Source: Rubeoparvulum massiliense (GTDB lineage: Bacteria; Bacillota; Bacilli; Rubeoparvulales; Rubeoparvulaceae). Taken from it: a DNA stretch of 64,000 nucleotides. Both the position numbers and the translations under genes were made by a program. How positions within the stretch are numbered: the first letter of the stretch is position 1; each line of letters opens with the position of its first letter. This document shows, one piece after another, positions 1-8,245 of the stretch. Location: contig NZ_CVPE01000003.1 in assembly GCF_001049895.1 (NCBI RefSeq), forward strand, positions 1 through 64,000, given 5' to 3'. Under the pieces are notes generated by a model. The model worked only from the letters and a program-made list of their open reading frames with translations, was not told the DNA's origin and made no database searches.

Positions 1-404
1 CGCGCTCCTGCAACCGGAGGTTGCGGTGTCGCGCTACGATAAAAGAAATGATATATTGCTCACAGAGCATGAAAAAGCTGTTGGTAATGCTCTGTAGTTT
101 TTATCGGCGTTGCAACAAGGATGTTGCGATTGTAGCCGATGTTCTTCTACTGCAATGCTTGCTAAAGGCTTTCTTGCAGCAACAGGTTTTATAATACCAC
201 CGAGAAGCAAAAGAATCAACTCTTTTTTTTCGTTGAAGTTTTCTTTTGTTTATCTCGTGGCTGGATACTTAATATACCACGAATAGGGAGAGGAGTAAAC
301 AGGTATATACTGGAATGCTGGTCTATGAAAATGTTATAAGGATAGGACCTTTTGTCTGTGGATATATCCGTTGGCAAAAGGTCCTTAATTGGTTATGCTA
401 AAGA
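1..404. other. Intergenic region with several hairpins, no gene seen
   Basis: I see no convincing coding sequence here. There are three inverted repeats close together: 10-24 (GCAACC/GGTTGC, 3-nt loop), 62-95 (ACAGAGCAT/ATGCTCTGT, 9 bp, 16-nt loop, followed by AGTTTTTAT) and 112-127 (GCAACA/TGTTGC, 4-nt loop). The second could end a plus-strand gene lying before the window. The first and third share a similar stem and may be copies of a short repeat. A fourth repeat at 344-385 is listed as the terminator of the next gene. Confidence 0.5.
344..385 (-). terminator. Probable terminator of the CapA-like gene
   Basis: A perfect 11-bp inverted repeat, AGGACCTTTTG at 344-354 and CAAAAGGTCCT at 375-385, lies 20 nt beyond the stop codon of the minus-strand gene. 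The loop is about 20 nt and the minus-strand 3' side is only weakly T-rich, so termination is likely but not certain. Confidence 0.5.
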
Positions 405-1703
405 CTATTTAAGAACGATTTTGCCTACGCCATCTTTAATTTCGATCTTGGTGCCATAGGGTTCAGACAATTCTTGGAAGTGTTTTAGAATCTCTTCGTT
501 CTTGGTAATTTGCGGCCAGCCCATGCGGTAGCGTGGTAGGCCAAAGCCCAATTCGATTGGGTAAAGTGTGATCTCCTTCAGTTCTCCATCTTCCATGGTC
601 CAGAAGGGAACGAGGGACTCAAAACAGAGTCGGTTGGTGCCTAAGCCTTTCTTTCCGTGATCGGAGCGTGTATCGAAGGCATCGGCAATGGTATCTTCAT
701 GGCCTAAGCCATAGTTGAGATAGAAGTCATGAGGGAAATGGGTTGGTGAATCATTTTGGAAGATAAAATCACCAAGGCTATAGAAGATCGGACGGTTCTT
801 ATAGATCTCCATACCCCGCAAGATATGAGGACCATGTCCAATGAATGCATGGGCTCCTTCATCGATACAACGATGGGCAAATTCAACGACGAAATCAGCT
901 GCTACATCCTTCCGATCGCCCTTCATTTCATGGGCATGAAGACTAACCAGTACATAGTCTGATTGTCGTTTTGCCTCATGGATCCGGCGGATAATCCGCT
1001 TCATATCCTTTTCATTGGGTTTGGTAATGAGGCCTTCTTCTTCTCCCTCTTTAAAGAGGATACCTGGGGCAAAGAGATGCTGTCCTTCTGGCAGTGGTGA
1101 TGCGAACCCTTCCTTAATGGAGAGACGATGAGCTGTATTTAATTCAACTTTTTCAGCAACCTCCATAAGAGCTGGAATTCTCTCTGGCTTGACCACATGG
1201 ATCCGATCAAAGCGTAAGGGATTCAAACCAGGACGTCCCTTCATATCGCGCCGTTGTTCTCCTGCAGGATTGAATGGAAAGAAGGATGAACAGACACCGA
1301 TTAATGCAACCCGACCATTTAAGGTTTCGAGATATTTCGGCTCGTCTGCTTCAGCTAGGTTCATCCCTACGCCTGCATAGACAAAGTCGTACTGATTGAG
1401 GTAGTGCAGCGTCCGTTCGATACCATCATATAGATAATCCAGTGTATGATTATTGGCTAGGTTAAGGAGATTGAAGCCATAATCTCGGATGTCATCTAAT
1501 ACTTTGGATTGAGCCATTGCCCATGTACCACCGCTTTGTGCAGATGGTGTCGCTTCTTTGTTGTGCACTGTTGTTTCTAGATTGGCGAAGCGCACGTCAG
1601 CTTGGTTGATCAATTCAGCCAACTTTTTAAACGCTTCATCTTTTCCTGGATACCGTCTTACAATAAAAGAGTCCCCTGATGCAAAGAAAGAAATTTCGCT
1701 CAT
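405..1703 (-). CDS. CapA-family protein (metallophosphoesterase-like, PGA_cap)
   Basis: A 432-residue protein of the CapA/PgsA family (PGA_cap), a calcineurin-like phosphoesterase fold best known from poly-gamma-glutamate capsule export. Family motifs are visible: SGDSF at residues 9-13, ANLETTVHN at about 40-48, NLANNHTLD near 80, and late in the protein GHGPHILRG followed by YSLGDFIFQ. There is no N-terminal signal or anchor, unlike the capsule CapA, so it is probably a cytoplasmic member whose substrate is unknown. I chose the ATG at 1703 because AGAGGT stands about 9 nt before it; a reading 19 codons longer has no such site. No capsule genes are adjacent, so a role in polyglutamate synthesis is not supported by context. 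Confidence 0.8.
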   Translation of the reverse strand: MSEISFFASGDSFIVRRYPGKDEAFKKLAELINQADVRFANLETTVHNKEATPSAQSGGTWAMAQSKVLDDIRDYGFNLLNLANNHTLDYLYDGIERTLHYLNQYDFVYAGVGMNLAEADEPKYLETLNGRVALIGVCSSFFPFNPAGEQRRDMKGRPGLNPLRFDRIHVVKPERIPALMEVAEKVELNTAHRLSIKEGFASPLPEGQHLFAPGILFKEGEEEGLITKPNEKDMKRIIRRIHEAKRQSDYVLVSLHAHEMKGDRKDVAADFVVEFAHRCIDEGAHAFIGHGPHILRGMEIYKNRPIFYSLGDFIFQNDSPTHFPHDFYLNYGLGHEDTIADAFDTRSDHGKKGLGTNRLCFESLVPFWTMEDGELKEITLYPIELGFGLPRYRMGWPQITKNEEILKHFQELSEPYGTKIEIKDGVGKIVLK

Positions 1704-1923
1704 GTTGATTGACCTCTTTTCTGCATGATGATAAATCACAACATCCAACTTACCAACCACTTTTGAAACAGACCCAAAAATCAGACGACTTGATACGTTG
1801 TTATCCTCTTGAGTTCACCAGTATTATTCAATGTGCACTCATAGTAAGGAATTCTCCATGTGAATCCTTTCACCTTTGTAAAAAACGTTTGTTCATAAAG
1901 AAGTTATAGAAGGCGTGGTTTTG
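1704..1923. other. Intergenic region between divergent genes
   Basis: About 220 nt separate the CapA-like gene from the small broken reading frame upstream of the dehydratase. It should hold promoters for both directions, but I see no -35/-10 pair strong enough to call. Confidence 0.4.
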
Positions 1924-2092
1924 ATGGGTGGTTTACTCCATCAAATCCTTCGTCGCCCTTATTTGGCTACGTCCCAAGCTGAATTGAGAGATCTTTAGCA
2001 GATTGTTAGAGGATTTAAAAGCAATGGGAACGAATGGATTAGTGATCAAGAAATCTGTAATTTGGATGAGGAAAAGGGAGGCGTTGAAGTGA
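1924..2092 (+). pseudogene. Possible small frameshifted gene coupled to the dehydratase
   Basis: From ATG 1924 a protein-like reading (MGGLLHQILRRPYLATSQAE...) stops at TAG 1996-1998. The +1 frame across the same place continues as a protein-like stretch (LLEDLKAMGTNGLVIKKS...) and ends with TGA at 2090-2092. That stop overlaps the GTG start of the next gene in the arrangement GTGA, which is typical of translational coupling. Joined with one frameshift near 1994-2000 it would be a basic protein of about 56 residues. I do not recognise the family. It could equally be two unrelated fragments, a sequencing error or chance; the start has only a weak ribosome binding site. Confidence 0.3.
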
Positions 2093-3048
2093 TTACCATT
2101 GAAGATGTAATGAATGCCCGTTTACAGATTGCGGATCTGTGTAAAGTAACACCGTTGCTCCATTCTACTTTACTCTCTAAGTCTTGTGGTAATCAGTTAT
2201 TGATTAAGGGGGAACATCTTCAGAAGACAGGTGCGTTCAAGCTTCGTGGAGCTGTAAACAAGGTCAAGACACTGAAAAGTCAAGGCGTGAAACATGTGGT
2301 GGCCGCTTCCTCAGGTAATCACGGTCAAGCGGTGGCCTATGTGGCAAAGCAACTCGGGATGGAGGCTACCATTGTCGTACCTGAAACCGTACCACGTTGT
2401 AAAGAACAGGCTATTCGTCTCTATGAAGCCACTGTTGTCCATCGAGGTATTACCTCAGCAGAGCGAATCAATTGGGCGAAACAATATTGTGATGAGGTGG
2501 GAGCAGCCCTTGTCCTCCCCTATGATGATGAATTAGTCATGGCTGGACAAGGTACTATCGGTCTTGAACTCGTTGAGCAGTTCGATGAGATCGATACCAT
2601 CTACGTCCCCGTAGGTGGCGGTGGCTTGTTAGCAGGTATCACCATCGCCATTAAGCAATTAAAGCCATCCATTCAGTTAATCGGTGCCGAACCTCTTCTT
2701 GCCAATGATACCTATCTTTCCCTACAGGAAGGAAAACGAGTTACGATTCCACCTTCCACTACCTTAGCTGATGGATTACGTACCAATACACCTGGTGAGC
2801 TGACCTTTCCGATTCTTCAGCATTATCTCGACGATATGGTGCTCATTTCTGAAGAAGAGATGGGAGCTGCCTTCTATGCCACCATGCTCTACCTTAAGCA
2901 TGTAGTGGAGCCTTCAGCTGCCATTGCCATCGCAGGGGCCATGGCCCACCCACCGAAAGGGAAGAAAATCGTCGCTATCGCTTCCGGTGGGAATGTGGAC
3001 CCTATGGTCATCCCGCAGCTCCTTCAGCTTGCCCAAATGTTAAATTGA
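2089..3048 (+). CDS. Threonine/serine dehydratase (PLP-dependent, no ACT domain)
   Basis: A fold-type II PLP enzyme that deaminates threonine to 2-oxobutyrate (or serine to pyruvate). Visible features are KTGAFKLRGA with the Schiff-base lysine at about residue 51, SSGNHGQA near 77 that binds the substrate carboxylate, and the glycine-rich phosphate loop VGGGGLLAG near 177. At 319 residues it lacks the C-terminal regulatory ACT domains of biosynthetic IlvA, so it resembles catabolic TdcB-type dehydratases, serine racemases or hydroxyaspartate ammonia-lyases; the sequence alone does not decide between them. I chose GTG 2089 because GGAGGC lies 6 nt upstream; a TTG 27 nt earlier has no good site. 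It converges on trxB with only 20 nt between. Confidence 0.85.
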   Translation: MITIEDVMNARLQIADLCKVTPLLHSTLLSKSCGNQLLIKGEHLQKTGAFKLRGAVNKVKTLKSQGVKHVVAASSGNHGQAVAYVAKQLGMEATIVVPETVPRCKEQAIRLYEATVVHRGITSAERINWAKQYCDEVGAALVLPYDDELVMAGQGTIGLELVEQFDEIDTIYVPVGGGGLLAGITIAIKQLKPSIQLIGAEPLLANDTYLSLQEGKRVTIPPSTTLADGLRTNTPGELTFPILQHYLDDMVLISEEEMGAAFYATMLYLKHVVEPSAAIAIAGAMAHPPKGKKIVAIASGGNVDPMVIPQLLQLAQMLN

Positions 3049-3068
3049 TCGAATCGTTTGACTCCGTA

Positions 3069-4013
3069 TTAGTTAGAGCTCCAATCATGATAAGCGCTGC
3101 CCTCTAAAAAACGTTCACAATCCATGGCAGCCATACAGCCGCTCCCTGCGGAAGTGATCGCCTGCCGATAATGGGGATCCTGAACATCCCCACAGGCGAA
3201 GATTCCTGGAATACTCGTCCGCGGACTGCCCCTCTCTACCTGGAGATAGCCTTGCTCATCCAAGGGAAGCTGCCCTTGAAGAAACGCTGTATTGGGTTGA
3301 TGACCGATGGCGATAAAGATCCCATCGGTCTCCACCAATTCTTCCACACCTGTACGATTATCCCGTATTCGTAACCCAGATACTCGCTCATTCTCAGCAA
3401 CTACCTCCAATGGTGTTCGGTTGAGGAGCCAGTTGATCTTTGGGTTCTTCCTGGCACGTTCTTGCATGATTTTTGATGCACGAAGCTCTTCACGGCGATG
3501 GACGATGCTTACCTCACTAGCAAAACGAGTTAAGTAATTGGCCTCCTCCATAGCAGAATCTCCTCCGCCTACTACGAGAATCCTCTTTCCACGATAAAAG
3601 AAGCCATCACAGGTTGCACATGTGCTAACTCCTCGCCCCATATTCTCTTTTTCTCCAGGGATCCCAAGGAGACGAGCAGAGGCACCCGTTGAGATGATAA
3701 TGGCTACTGCATTCATCGTATCTCCATTGGATAAATGGATCTGGTATGGTGAGGCTTCTAGCCCAAGCTTAGTCACCTCTCCCTGAATAAATTGCGCCCC
3801 AAACCGCTCTGCCTGCAGGCGCATACGTTGCATCAATTCGGATCCATCAATACCTTCCGGGAAGCCGGGAAAGTTTTCTACCGTTGTGGTTGTTGTGAGC
3901 TGACCTCCGGGGTTATAGCCTTCAACCACTAGGGGTTCAAGATTAGCACGGGCTAAATAGATGGCAGCAGTCAATCCAGCGGGGCCTGTTCCAATAATCA
4001 GTACCTTCTTCAT
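3069..4013 (-). CDS. trxB: Thioredoxin-disulfide reductase
   Basis: A 314-residue flavoprotein that passes electrons from NADPH to thioredoxin in the cytoplasm. The FAD-binding motif IGTGPAG is at residues 7-13, the redox-active pair CATC at 132-135, a second nucleotide motif VGGGDSA follows it, and the C-terminal FACGDVQD contacts FAD. Length matches low-molecular-weight TrxB. The nucleotide motif with HRREELRAS fits NADPH use. A strong site GGAGG lies before the ATG. The start of yfhH is divergent, about 105 nt away. The active site has ordinary cysteines, not selenocysteine. Confidence 0.95.
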   Translation of the reverse strand: MKKVLIIGTGPAGLTAAIYLARANLEPLVVEGYNPGGQLTTTTTVENFPGFPEGIDGSELMQRMRLQAERFGAQFIQGEVTKLGLEASPYQIHLSNGDTMNAVAIIISTGASARLLGIPGEKENMGRGVSTCATCDGFFYRGKRILVVGGGDSAMEEANYLTRFASEVSIVHRREELRASKIMQERARKNPKINWLLNRTPLEVVAENERVSGLRIRDNRTGVEELVETDGIFIAIGHQPNTAFLQGQLPLDEQGYLQVERGSPRTSIPGIFACGDVQDPHYRQAITSAGSGCMAAMDCERFLEGSAYHDWSSN

Positions 4014-4118
4014 GTGTTATCTCCTCCATAATGATGATTGATTCTATTGTTCATCAGTTTTACTATTCCCCCATTTGATTTATACTTAAGAATGAAATGT
4101 CATGTAGGGGGTATCCAA

Positions 4119-4451
4119 ATGAACAAACACTATAGCCAAATGACAGAAGAAGAACTGCATGATGAAATCCTTATGCTTGCCCAACATATTCGCGTCGCTA
4201 AGGAAGCGAACAATGAGTTTGAACTACCTATCCTTGAGCAGAAAATGCTCTTGGTTAAATCTCATCTTGTTGATCAATCAATGATTCATCCAGGTGATCT
4301 CTATGCCATTGATGAAGAGCCCGGTTCAACCTTCCGTATCCACCATTTGAAGGGTGTCTTTGCTTGGGGCAATCGTAATGAAGAGAGTGAAATGATCGGC
4401 CTTATCCTAGCAAAGCTGGGCCAAAAGCTGGAATCTGCACCACAGGAGTAA
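4119..4451 (+). CDS. yfhH: YfhH family protein (DUF1811)
   Basis: A 110-residue soluble protein beginning MNKHYSQMTEEELHDEI, the characteristic opening of the YfhH/DUF1811 family found in Bacillales; B. subtilis YfhH is of similar size. The N-terminal half is a predicted helical hairpin and the C-terminal half (GDLYAIDEEPGSTFRIHHLKGV) looks like a small beta domain. The biochemical function is unknown. I chose the ATG at 4119, preceded by GTAGGGGG, over an upstream in-frame start that would add 27 hydrophobic residues encoded by the promoter region. A strong terminator follows. Confidence 0.8.
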   Translation: MNKHYSQMTEEELHDEILMLAQHIRVAKEANNEFELPILEQKMLLVKSHLVDQSMIHPGDLYAIDEEPGSTFRIHHLKGVFAWGNRNEESEMIGLILAKLGQKLESAPQE

Positions 4452-4477
4452 TGTAGAATCTGCTTTGAATTCATAAG

Positions 4478-4518
4478 AACAGGAGGAGTTTTGTCATCGC
4501 TCCTCCTGTTTTATATTT
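4478..4518 (+). terminator. Rho-independent terminator after yfhH
   Basis: AACAGGAGGAG (4478-4488) pairs perfectly with CTCCTCCTGTT (4500-4510), followed by a T-rich tail. Confidence 0.85.
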
Positions 4519-4617
4519 TATGGAATCTGTTATTTTGGCATTTGTTGTTATGGATAATATCACTTCCTTTCTCAAAATCTATACCCATAAGGAATGTTAT
4601 TTCTGGAGGTATAGACG

Positions 4618-5682
4618 ATGAGAAAACAGCAATTACGTTGGTATCTTCTATTACTACTCTGCTTTGCCCTCTTCTTGACCGCTTGTAATACCCAGAACCA
4701 AGGTGCGGCTAATGAAAATAAGCCAAATCAGGCAACGAAGGTAAAGAACCCACAGAATGTACCTCATCAAAACAATGCAACAAAGCATCTAACACCCACA
4801 ACAAACAAGACTGGAAGTAAAGCAACCACCCATGGCAATCACTTCTCCAAGGAAAAAGCCGTGGAGCAAGAGATTAAGGTAGCTGTGAATCATGACTACA
4901 CTGATACTGTACATGCGTACCAATTAGATGGGAAGACGTATATCCCCATCAAGCCACTCTTGGAGATTCTAGGCTTCCACATCATCCATCAAGAGGATCA
5001 TAAGCTTTCTGCTGGTTTTACCGATGAGTTGATTCATGTAGAAAGTGACGGAACGACTGCCATAATTGAAGGCAAACATCTTTTTCTAAATGAGCCAGTA
5101 CTGCGAACGGATTCTGAGATGTATGCTACCGTTAGTACATTACAGCAGCTCTTCGGTGATCTCTACCATGTAAATGCCAGTGATCATCAGCTCCATTTTA
5201 ACGCGGACAATCAACGCTTTGGCTTTCCAAAGGAGAAAAGCCCCAGTGATATCCATGTGGATGAAGCTGTTCCGGCCCTCTCAAGTACCATGGCTGATCA
5301 AATTATCCTCACCGCCAAGAAATATGTTGGAACACCCTATGTCTTTGGTGCTGCAGCAGGTCAATCCCGTACCTTCGATTGTGCCTCCTTTGTGCAATAC
5401 GTTTATGCAAAGCATGGGATTAAGCTACCACGAGTCTCACGGGTTCAGGCCAAGCTTGGTACACCGATCTCCGTCAATAATTTGCAAAAGGGCGACCTCC
5501 TCTTCTTTTACTGGCCAGGGCGTTTTGCAAGTAATAATATTGTGGGACATGTGGCTATCTACATCGGGAATGGCTATATGATTCAGGCAACGCCCTCCCG
5601 TGGTGTTCATATTGCGAACTTCTCACAATCGGCTTATTGGAAGAGAACCTTCCTTGGTGCAAAGCGAATCTCTGGCGCCTAA
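4618..5682 (+). CDS. NlpC/P60 cell-wall hydrolase lipoprotein with copper-amine-oxidase-like domain
   Basis: A 354-residue exported protein. It has a lipoprotein signal with lipobox LTAC at about residues 20-23, a low-complexity Asn/Gln/Lys/Thr linker to about residue 85, then a domain like the copper amine oxidase N-terminal module (DGKTYIPIKPLLEILGF), a common wall-associated module that does not imply oxidase activity. The last 120 residues are an NlpC/P60 peptidase: the catalytic cysteine is in RTFDCASFVQY and the histidine in GHVAIYIGNG. It probably cleaves peptidoglycan stem peptides at the outer membrane face. TCTGGAGG precedes the ATG. It is a single gene ended by a clear terminator. 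Confidence 0.88.
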   Translation: MRKQQLRWYLLLLLCFALFLTACNTQNQGAANENKPNQATKVKNPQNVPHQNNATKHLTPTTNKTGSKATTHGNHFSKEKAVEQEIKVAVNHDYTDTVHAYQLDGKTYIPIKPLLEILGFHIIHQEDHKLSAGFTDELIHVESDGTTAIIEGKHLFLNEPVLRTDSEMYATVSTLQQLFGDLYHVNASDHQLHFNADNQRFGFPKEKSPSDIHVDEAVPALSSTMADQIILTAKKYVGTPYVFGAAAGQSRTFDCASFVQYVYAKHGIKLPRVSRVQAKLGTPISVNNLQKGDLLFFYWPGRFASNNIVGHVAIYIGNGYMIQATPSRGVHIANFSQSAYWKRTFLGAKRISGA

Positions 5683-5713
5683 GCCCACCATTGTAAAAAT
5701 CCAAGCAAGAAAG

Positions 5714-5762
5714 AAGCCAAGCACGGGAGAGTCTCACTTCCCATGTTTGGCTTTATTTTACT
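5714..5762 (+). terminator. Terminator after the NlpC/P60 gene
   Basis: AAGCCAA (5714-5720) pairs with TTGGCTT (5747-5753), with further pairing inside (CGGGA/TTCCC), followed by a T-rich run. It may also serve the convergent SCO gene. Confidence 0.7.
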
Positions 5763-5782
5763 TTTTTTCACTCGCTACTTAT

Positions 5783-6409
5783 TTATTCAGCGACCAATCC
5801 ACGGATATCCTTCATCATCTCCTCATAAGGCGGATTGATCCCGTCATAATACTTCACAATCTTCCCAGATTTATCGACGAGATAAAAACGGGTTCCATGA
5901 ATCACCTGATCAGAATTGGGATCCAGCGCGACGACAGTTTGAAAAACCTCCTTGGCCAACTGTGTAATCTCCTCATCACGATACCCAGTCACCCAATACC
6001 AGGTCGATAGATCCGCCTGAAAAAGCTCACCATATTCCTTTAATAATTCTGGTGTATCTACAGTAGGATTAACACTGAACGAGATGATTTTCACAGGTAG
6101 ATCCTCTTCGATCAACATTTGTTGGAGTTTTTGCATATTAGCGGTCATAGGTGGGCAGACCGTATTACATGTAGTAAAAACTAAATCGGTGATCCAGACC
6201 GTTCCTTCTAAATCATGTAAGGAGAACGGAGAATTATTATGATCGATAAAAGTAAGATCAGTAAATGGAGAGTCCAGCACCTCCCAATTTAAACGTTCTG
6301 TTTGGGGAATGGTGGACCCTTCCGGCGAACAAGCGGTTGTCATTATTAGTAGGATCAGAAGAATGAGCAAGCTTGATCTTCCTCGCCATCGAAAATTTCT
6401 CATTCTCAT
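5783..6409 (-). CDS. SCO1/SenC family copper chaperone lipoprotein
   Basis: A 208-residue thioredoxin-fold protein of the SCO family, which delivers copper to the CuA site of cytochrome c oxidase. Copper ligands are present: CxxxC in TTCNTVCPPM and the distal histidine in HGTRFYLVD. The N-terminus has a hydrophobic stretch ending in TACSPEG, a lipobox that would anchor it outside the membrane. I start at ATG 6409, with AAGGGGAG a few bases before it, rather than 7 codons upstream. No oxidase genes are adjacent. It implies a haem-copper oxidase with CuA elsewhere in the genome. Confidence 0.87.
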   Translation of the reverse strand: MRMRNFRWRGRSSLLILLILLIMTTACSPEGSTIPQTERLNWEVLDSPFTDLTFIDHNNSPFSLHDLEGTVWITDLVFTTCNTVCPPMTANMQKLQQMLIEEDLPVKIISFSVNPTVDTPELLKEYGELFQADLSTWYWVTGYRDEEITQLAKEVFQTVVALDPNSDQVIHGTRFYLVDKSGKIVKYYDGINPPYEEMMKDIRGLVAE

Positions 6410-6572
6410 TGAACACTCCCCTTTGTACATGTAGCTAACTTCAATTACTAGAATGATATCTATCTCTAGATTTATATCTATCTATTTTAATCCTATCGAA
6501 AATGCTTCCACTTGTACATCTTGGAAATCTCATAATCTATCACAACATATTTCAGCAACATTCTTGATTATT

Positions 6573-6601
6573 TTGACATTTATAATATTCTTTACTATTT
6601 T
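6573..6601 (+). promoter_or_regulatory. Candidate sigma-A promoter of the TAXI-TRAP operon
   Basis: TTGACA (6573-6578), 17 nt, then TATTTT (6596-6601), in a very AT-rich 280-nt gap. A second -10-like TACAAT sits at 6615-6620. Confidence 0.45.
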
Positions 6602-6691
6602 TTATCTTTTATGTTACAATATCAGCACCAAGCAATTGCTTTACAATTTAAAGTTGTTAGATTTTACGAAGAATAATGAAGGAGGAATAGG

Positions 6692-7648
6692 ATGAAACGC
6701 TGGATATTATCAATCATGTTACTCGCTGCTTTATCAATGGCTTTAGTTGGTTGTGGAGGTCAATCTAGTAGTGGTGGTAGCACTGCTTTAACCATTCTTA
6801 CTGGTTCTGAGCAAGGAACCTATTATCCCCTTGGCGGTGCATTGGCTAGCATTATCAATGATGAGGTAGAGAATATGAGCGCAACAGCTGTCACTTCTGG
6901 TGCTTCCGTTGCCAATATCAATGATGTCAATGATAATAAAGCAGAATTGGCATTGGTACAAAATGACGTGGCCTTCTATGCAGTGGAAGGAACTCAATTC
7001 TTCGACCAGAAAACCGAGGGTTTCTCCGCTGTAGCTACCCTCTATCCTGAAGTGGTACAGATTGTGGTTCTAGCAGATAGCGGAATTGAAAATGTTGACG
7101 ACTTACGTGGCAAACGGGTTGCTGTTGGTGACCAAGGATCTGGTGCTGAGGTAAACGCCCGTCAGATTCTTGAAGCTCATGGTATCACCTATGATGATAT
7201 TCGCGTGGAATATATGAAGTTCGGAACAGCAACCGAAGGAATTCAGGATGGAAATATTGATGCAGGCTTTATTACAGCAGGCACACCCACTGCCGCAGTA
7301 GAGCAATTGAAGGTGAGTAAGAAGATTCGCTTAATTAGTCTCGACCCTCAAGCCATTGATAAGCTAACAACAGACTACCCCTATTACACACCCTTCACTG
7401 TAGAAAAGGATCTCTATGGAATGGATGAAGATGCGCAAACTCTTGCTGTTCAAGCTATGCTTATTGCAAGTAATTCCATGAGTGAAGAGGATGTTTACCA
7501 AATTACAAAAGCAATGTTTGAGCATGTGGATGAATTCGCCAAAGCACATCAACGGAGTGGGAGCTATATCACCCTCGATTCTGCACAAGAAGGTTTATCA
7601 GTTCCTCTCCATCCTGGTGCGAAACGATTCTATGATGAGGTAAAATAA
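6692..7648 (+). CDS. TAXI family TRAP transporter solute-binding lipoprotein
   Basis: A 318-residue extracellular binding protein of the TRAP-associated (TAXI) type. It has a signal peptide with lipobox LVGC at about residues 18-21, then the family opening LTILTGSEQGTYYPLGGALA and later RGKRVAVGDQGSGAEVNARQIL. It captures a substrate, commonly a dicarboxylate or amino acid such as glutamate, for the fused permease two genes downstream; the ligand here is not evident. First gene of a three-gene operon with a strong ribosome site (GGAGGA). Its message is followed within 24 nt by a perfect 15-bp hairpin. Confidence 0.9.
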   Translation: MKRWILSIMLLAALSMALVGCGGQSSSGGSTALTILTGSEQGTYYPLGGALASIINDEVENMSATAVTSGASVANINDVNDNKAELALVQNDVAFYAVEGTQFFDQKTEGFSAVATLYPEVVQIVVLADSGIENVDDLRGKRVAVGDQGSGAEVNARQILEAHGITYDDIRVEYMKFGTATEGIQDGNIDAGFITAGTPTAAVEQLKVSKKIRLISLDPQAIDKLTTDYPYYTPFTVEKDLYGMDEDAQTLAVQAMLIASNSMSEEDVYQITKAMFEHVDEFAKAHQRSGSYITLDSAQEGLSVPLHPGAKRFYDEVK

Positions 7649-7656
7649 TTCCTACC

Positions 7657-8241
7657 ATGAAACCGATCTTGCGAAAGGCATTGCATCAATGCAATGCCTT
7701 TCGTTACACCCATCCGTTGCTTACCTGGGGTAGCCTTATCATTTTACTCAGCCTCATCGCTCTACTCTGTATCATTCTTAGTACCCCGCCATTTCTCATG
7801 GTAATTGAGGAGTATCGCACTGGGAGAATTCTCTGGTTCACTACAGTGGAGCCAGGAACCACCTTTCATTATGAATTTACCCATTCCGTTGCGCTATCTC
7901 AGGTTATTGAGAAATTTACCATTGGAAATGATGGGAGTATCATCCTAATGGAAGCATGGAATGAGGATTACGGCGCCGGTCTTCCCTATGATGTGGATCT
8001 CGATCAATTGGATCATGAGGATGGTTTTTTCATTATTCGTAATATTGAGCGAGCGATGACGGCCATTCATATGCAGCCGACTCACCTACAACCGCGCTAC
8101 TTCTACATCCAGGATCAGGTACTGGCCCTCCATGAAGCACCCTATGCCCGAACTCATCTCGTCTTCCATGTTCAAGATCATGGGATCCTCGATAGGATCG
8201 GTTTCCTTTTTAATAAGATTCGTATCCTCGAAAGGAAGTGA
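7657..8241 (+). CDS. DUF1850 protein of the TAXI-TRAP operon
   Basis: A 194-residue protein with one N-terminal membrane segment (about residues 22-45) and an extracytoplasmic DUF1850 domain including FTHSVALSQVIEKF. DUF1850 proteins are commonly encoded between the binding protein and the fused permease of TAXI-TRAP systems, which is the position here; their function is not established. The start at 7657 has a weak ribosome site (GAGG, 13 nt away) and the first codons lie in a perfect palindrome (7672-7703), so translation may be limited. No better in-frame start with a ribosome site was seen before residue 49. Confidence 0.8.
   Translation: MKPILRKALHQCNAFRYTHPLLTWGSLIILLSLIALLCIILSTPPFLMVIEEYRTGRILWFTTVEPGTTFHYEFTHSVALSQVIEKFTIGNDGSIILMEAWNEDYGAGLPYDVDLDQLDHEDGFFIIRNIERAMTAIHMQPTHLQPRYFYIQDQVLALHEAPYARTHLVFHVQDHGILDRIGFLFNKIRILERK
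7672..7703. repeat. Perfect 15-bp inverted repeat at the start of the DUF1850 gene
   Basis: CGAAAGGCATTGCAT (7672-7686) is followed after two bases by its exact reverse complement (7689-7703). It begins 24 nt after the stop codon of the binding-protein gene and spans codons 6-16 of the DUF1850 gene. No T-run follows, so it is not a classical terminator. It may protect the 3' end of the binding-protein message or block ribosomes at the next gene. Confidence 0.9.
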
Positions 8242-8245
8242 TTCG

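Noticed and set aside
34-219. Minus-strand 61-residue reading frame near the window start
   Set aside because: It starts with TTG, has no ribosome site, has odd composition and covers hairpins; no sign of a real protein.
314-400. Possible 28-residue plus-strand small protein next to the capA terminator
   Set aside because: The only AGGAG is too far from the ATG and the frame runs through the terminator stem.
3049-3068. Terminator between the dehydratase and trxB
   Set aside because: The 20-nt gap has no inverted repeat; termination must come from elsewhere.
3069-4013. Possible second selenoprotein (thioredoxin reductase with Sec)
   Set aside because: The active site is CATC with ordinary cysteines and no in-frame UGA.
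6453-6695. 80-residue hydrophobic reading frame before the TAXI binding protein
   Set aside because: It lies in a very AT-rich promoter region, lacks a ribosome site and overlaps the strong start of the next gene.
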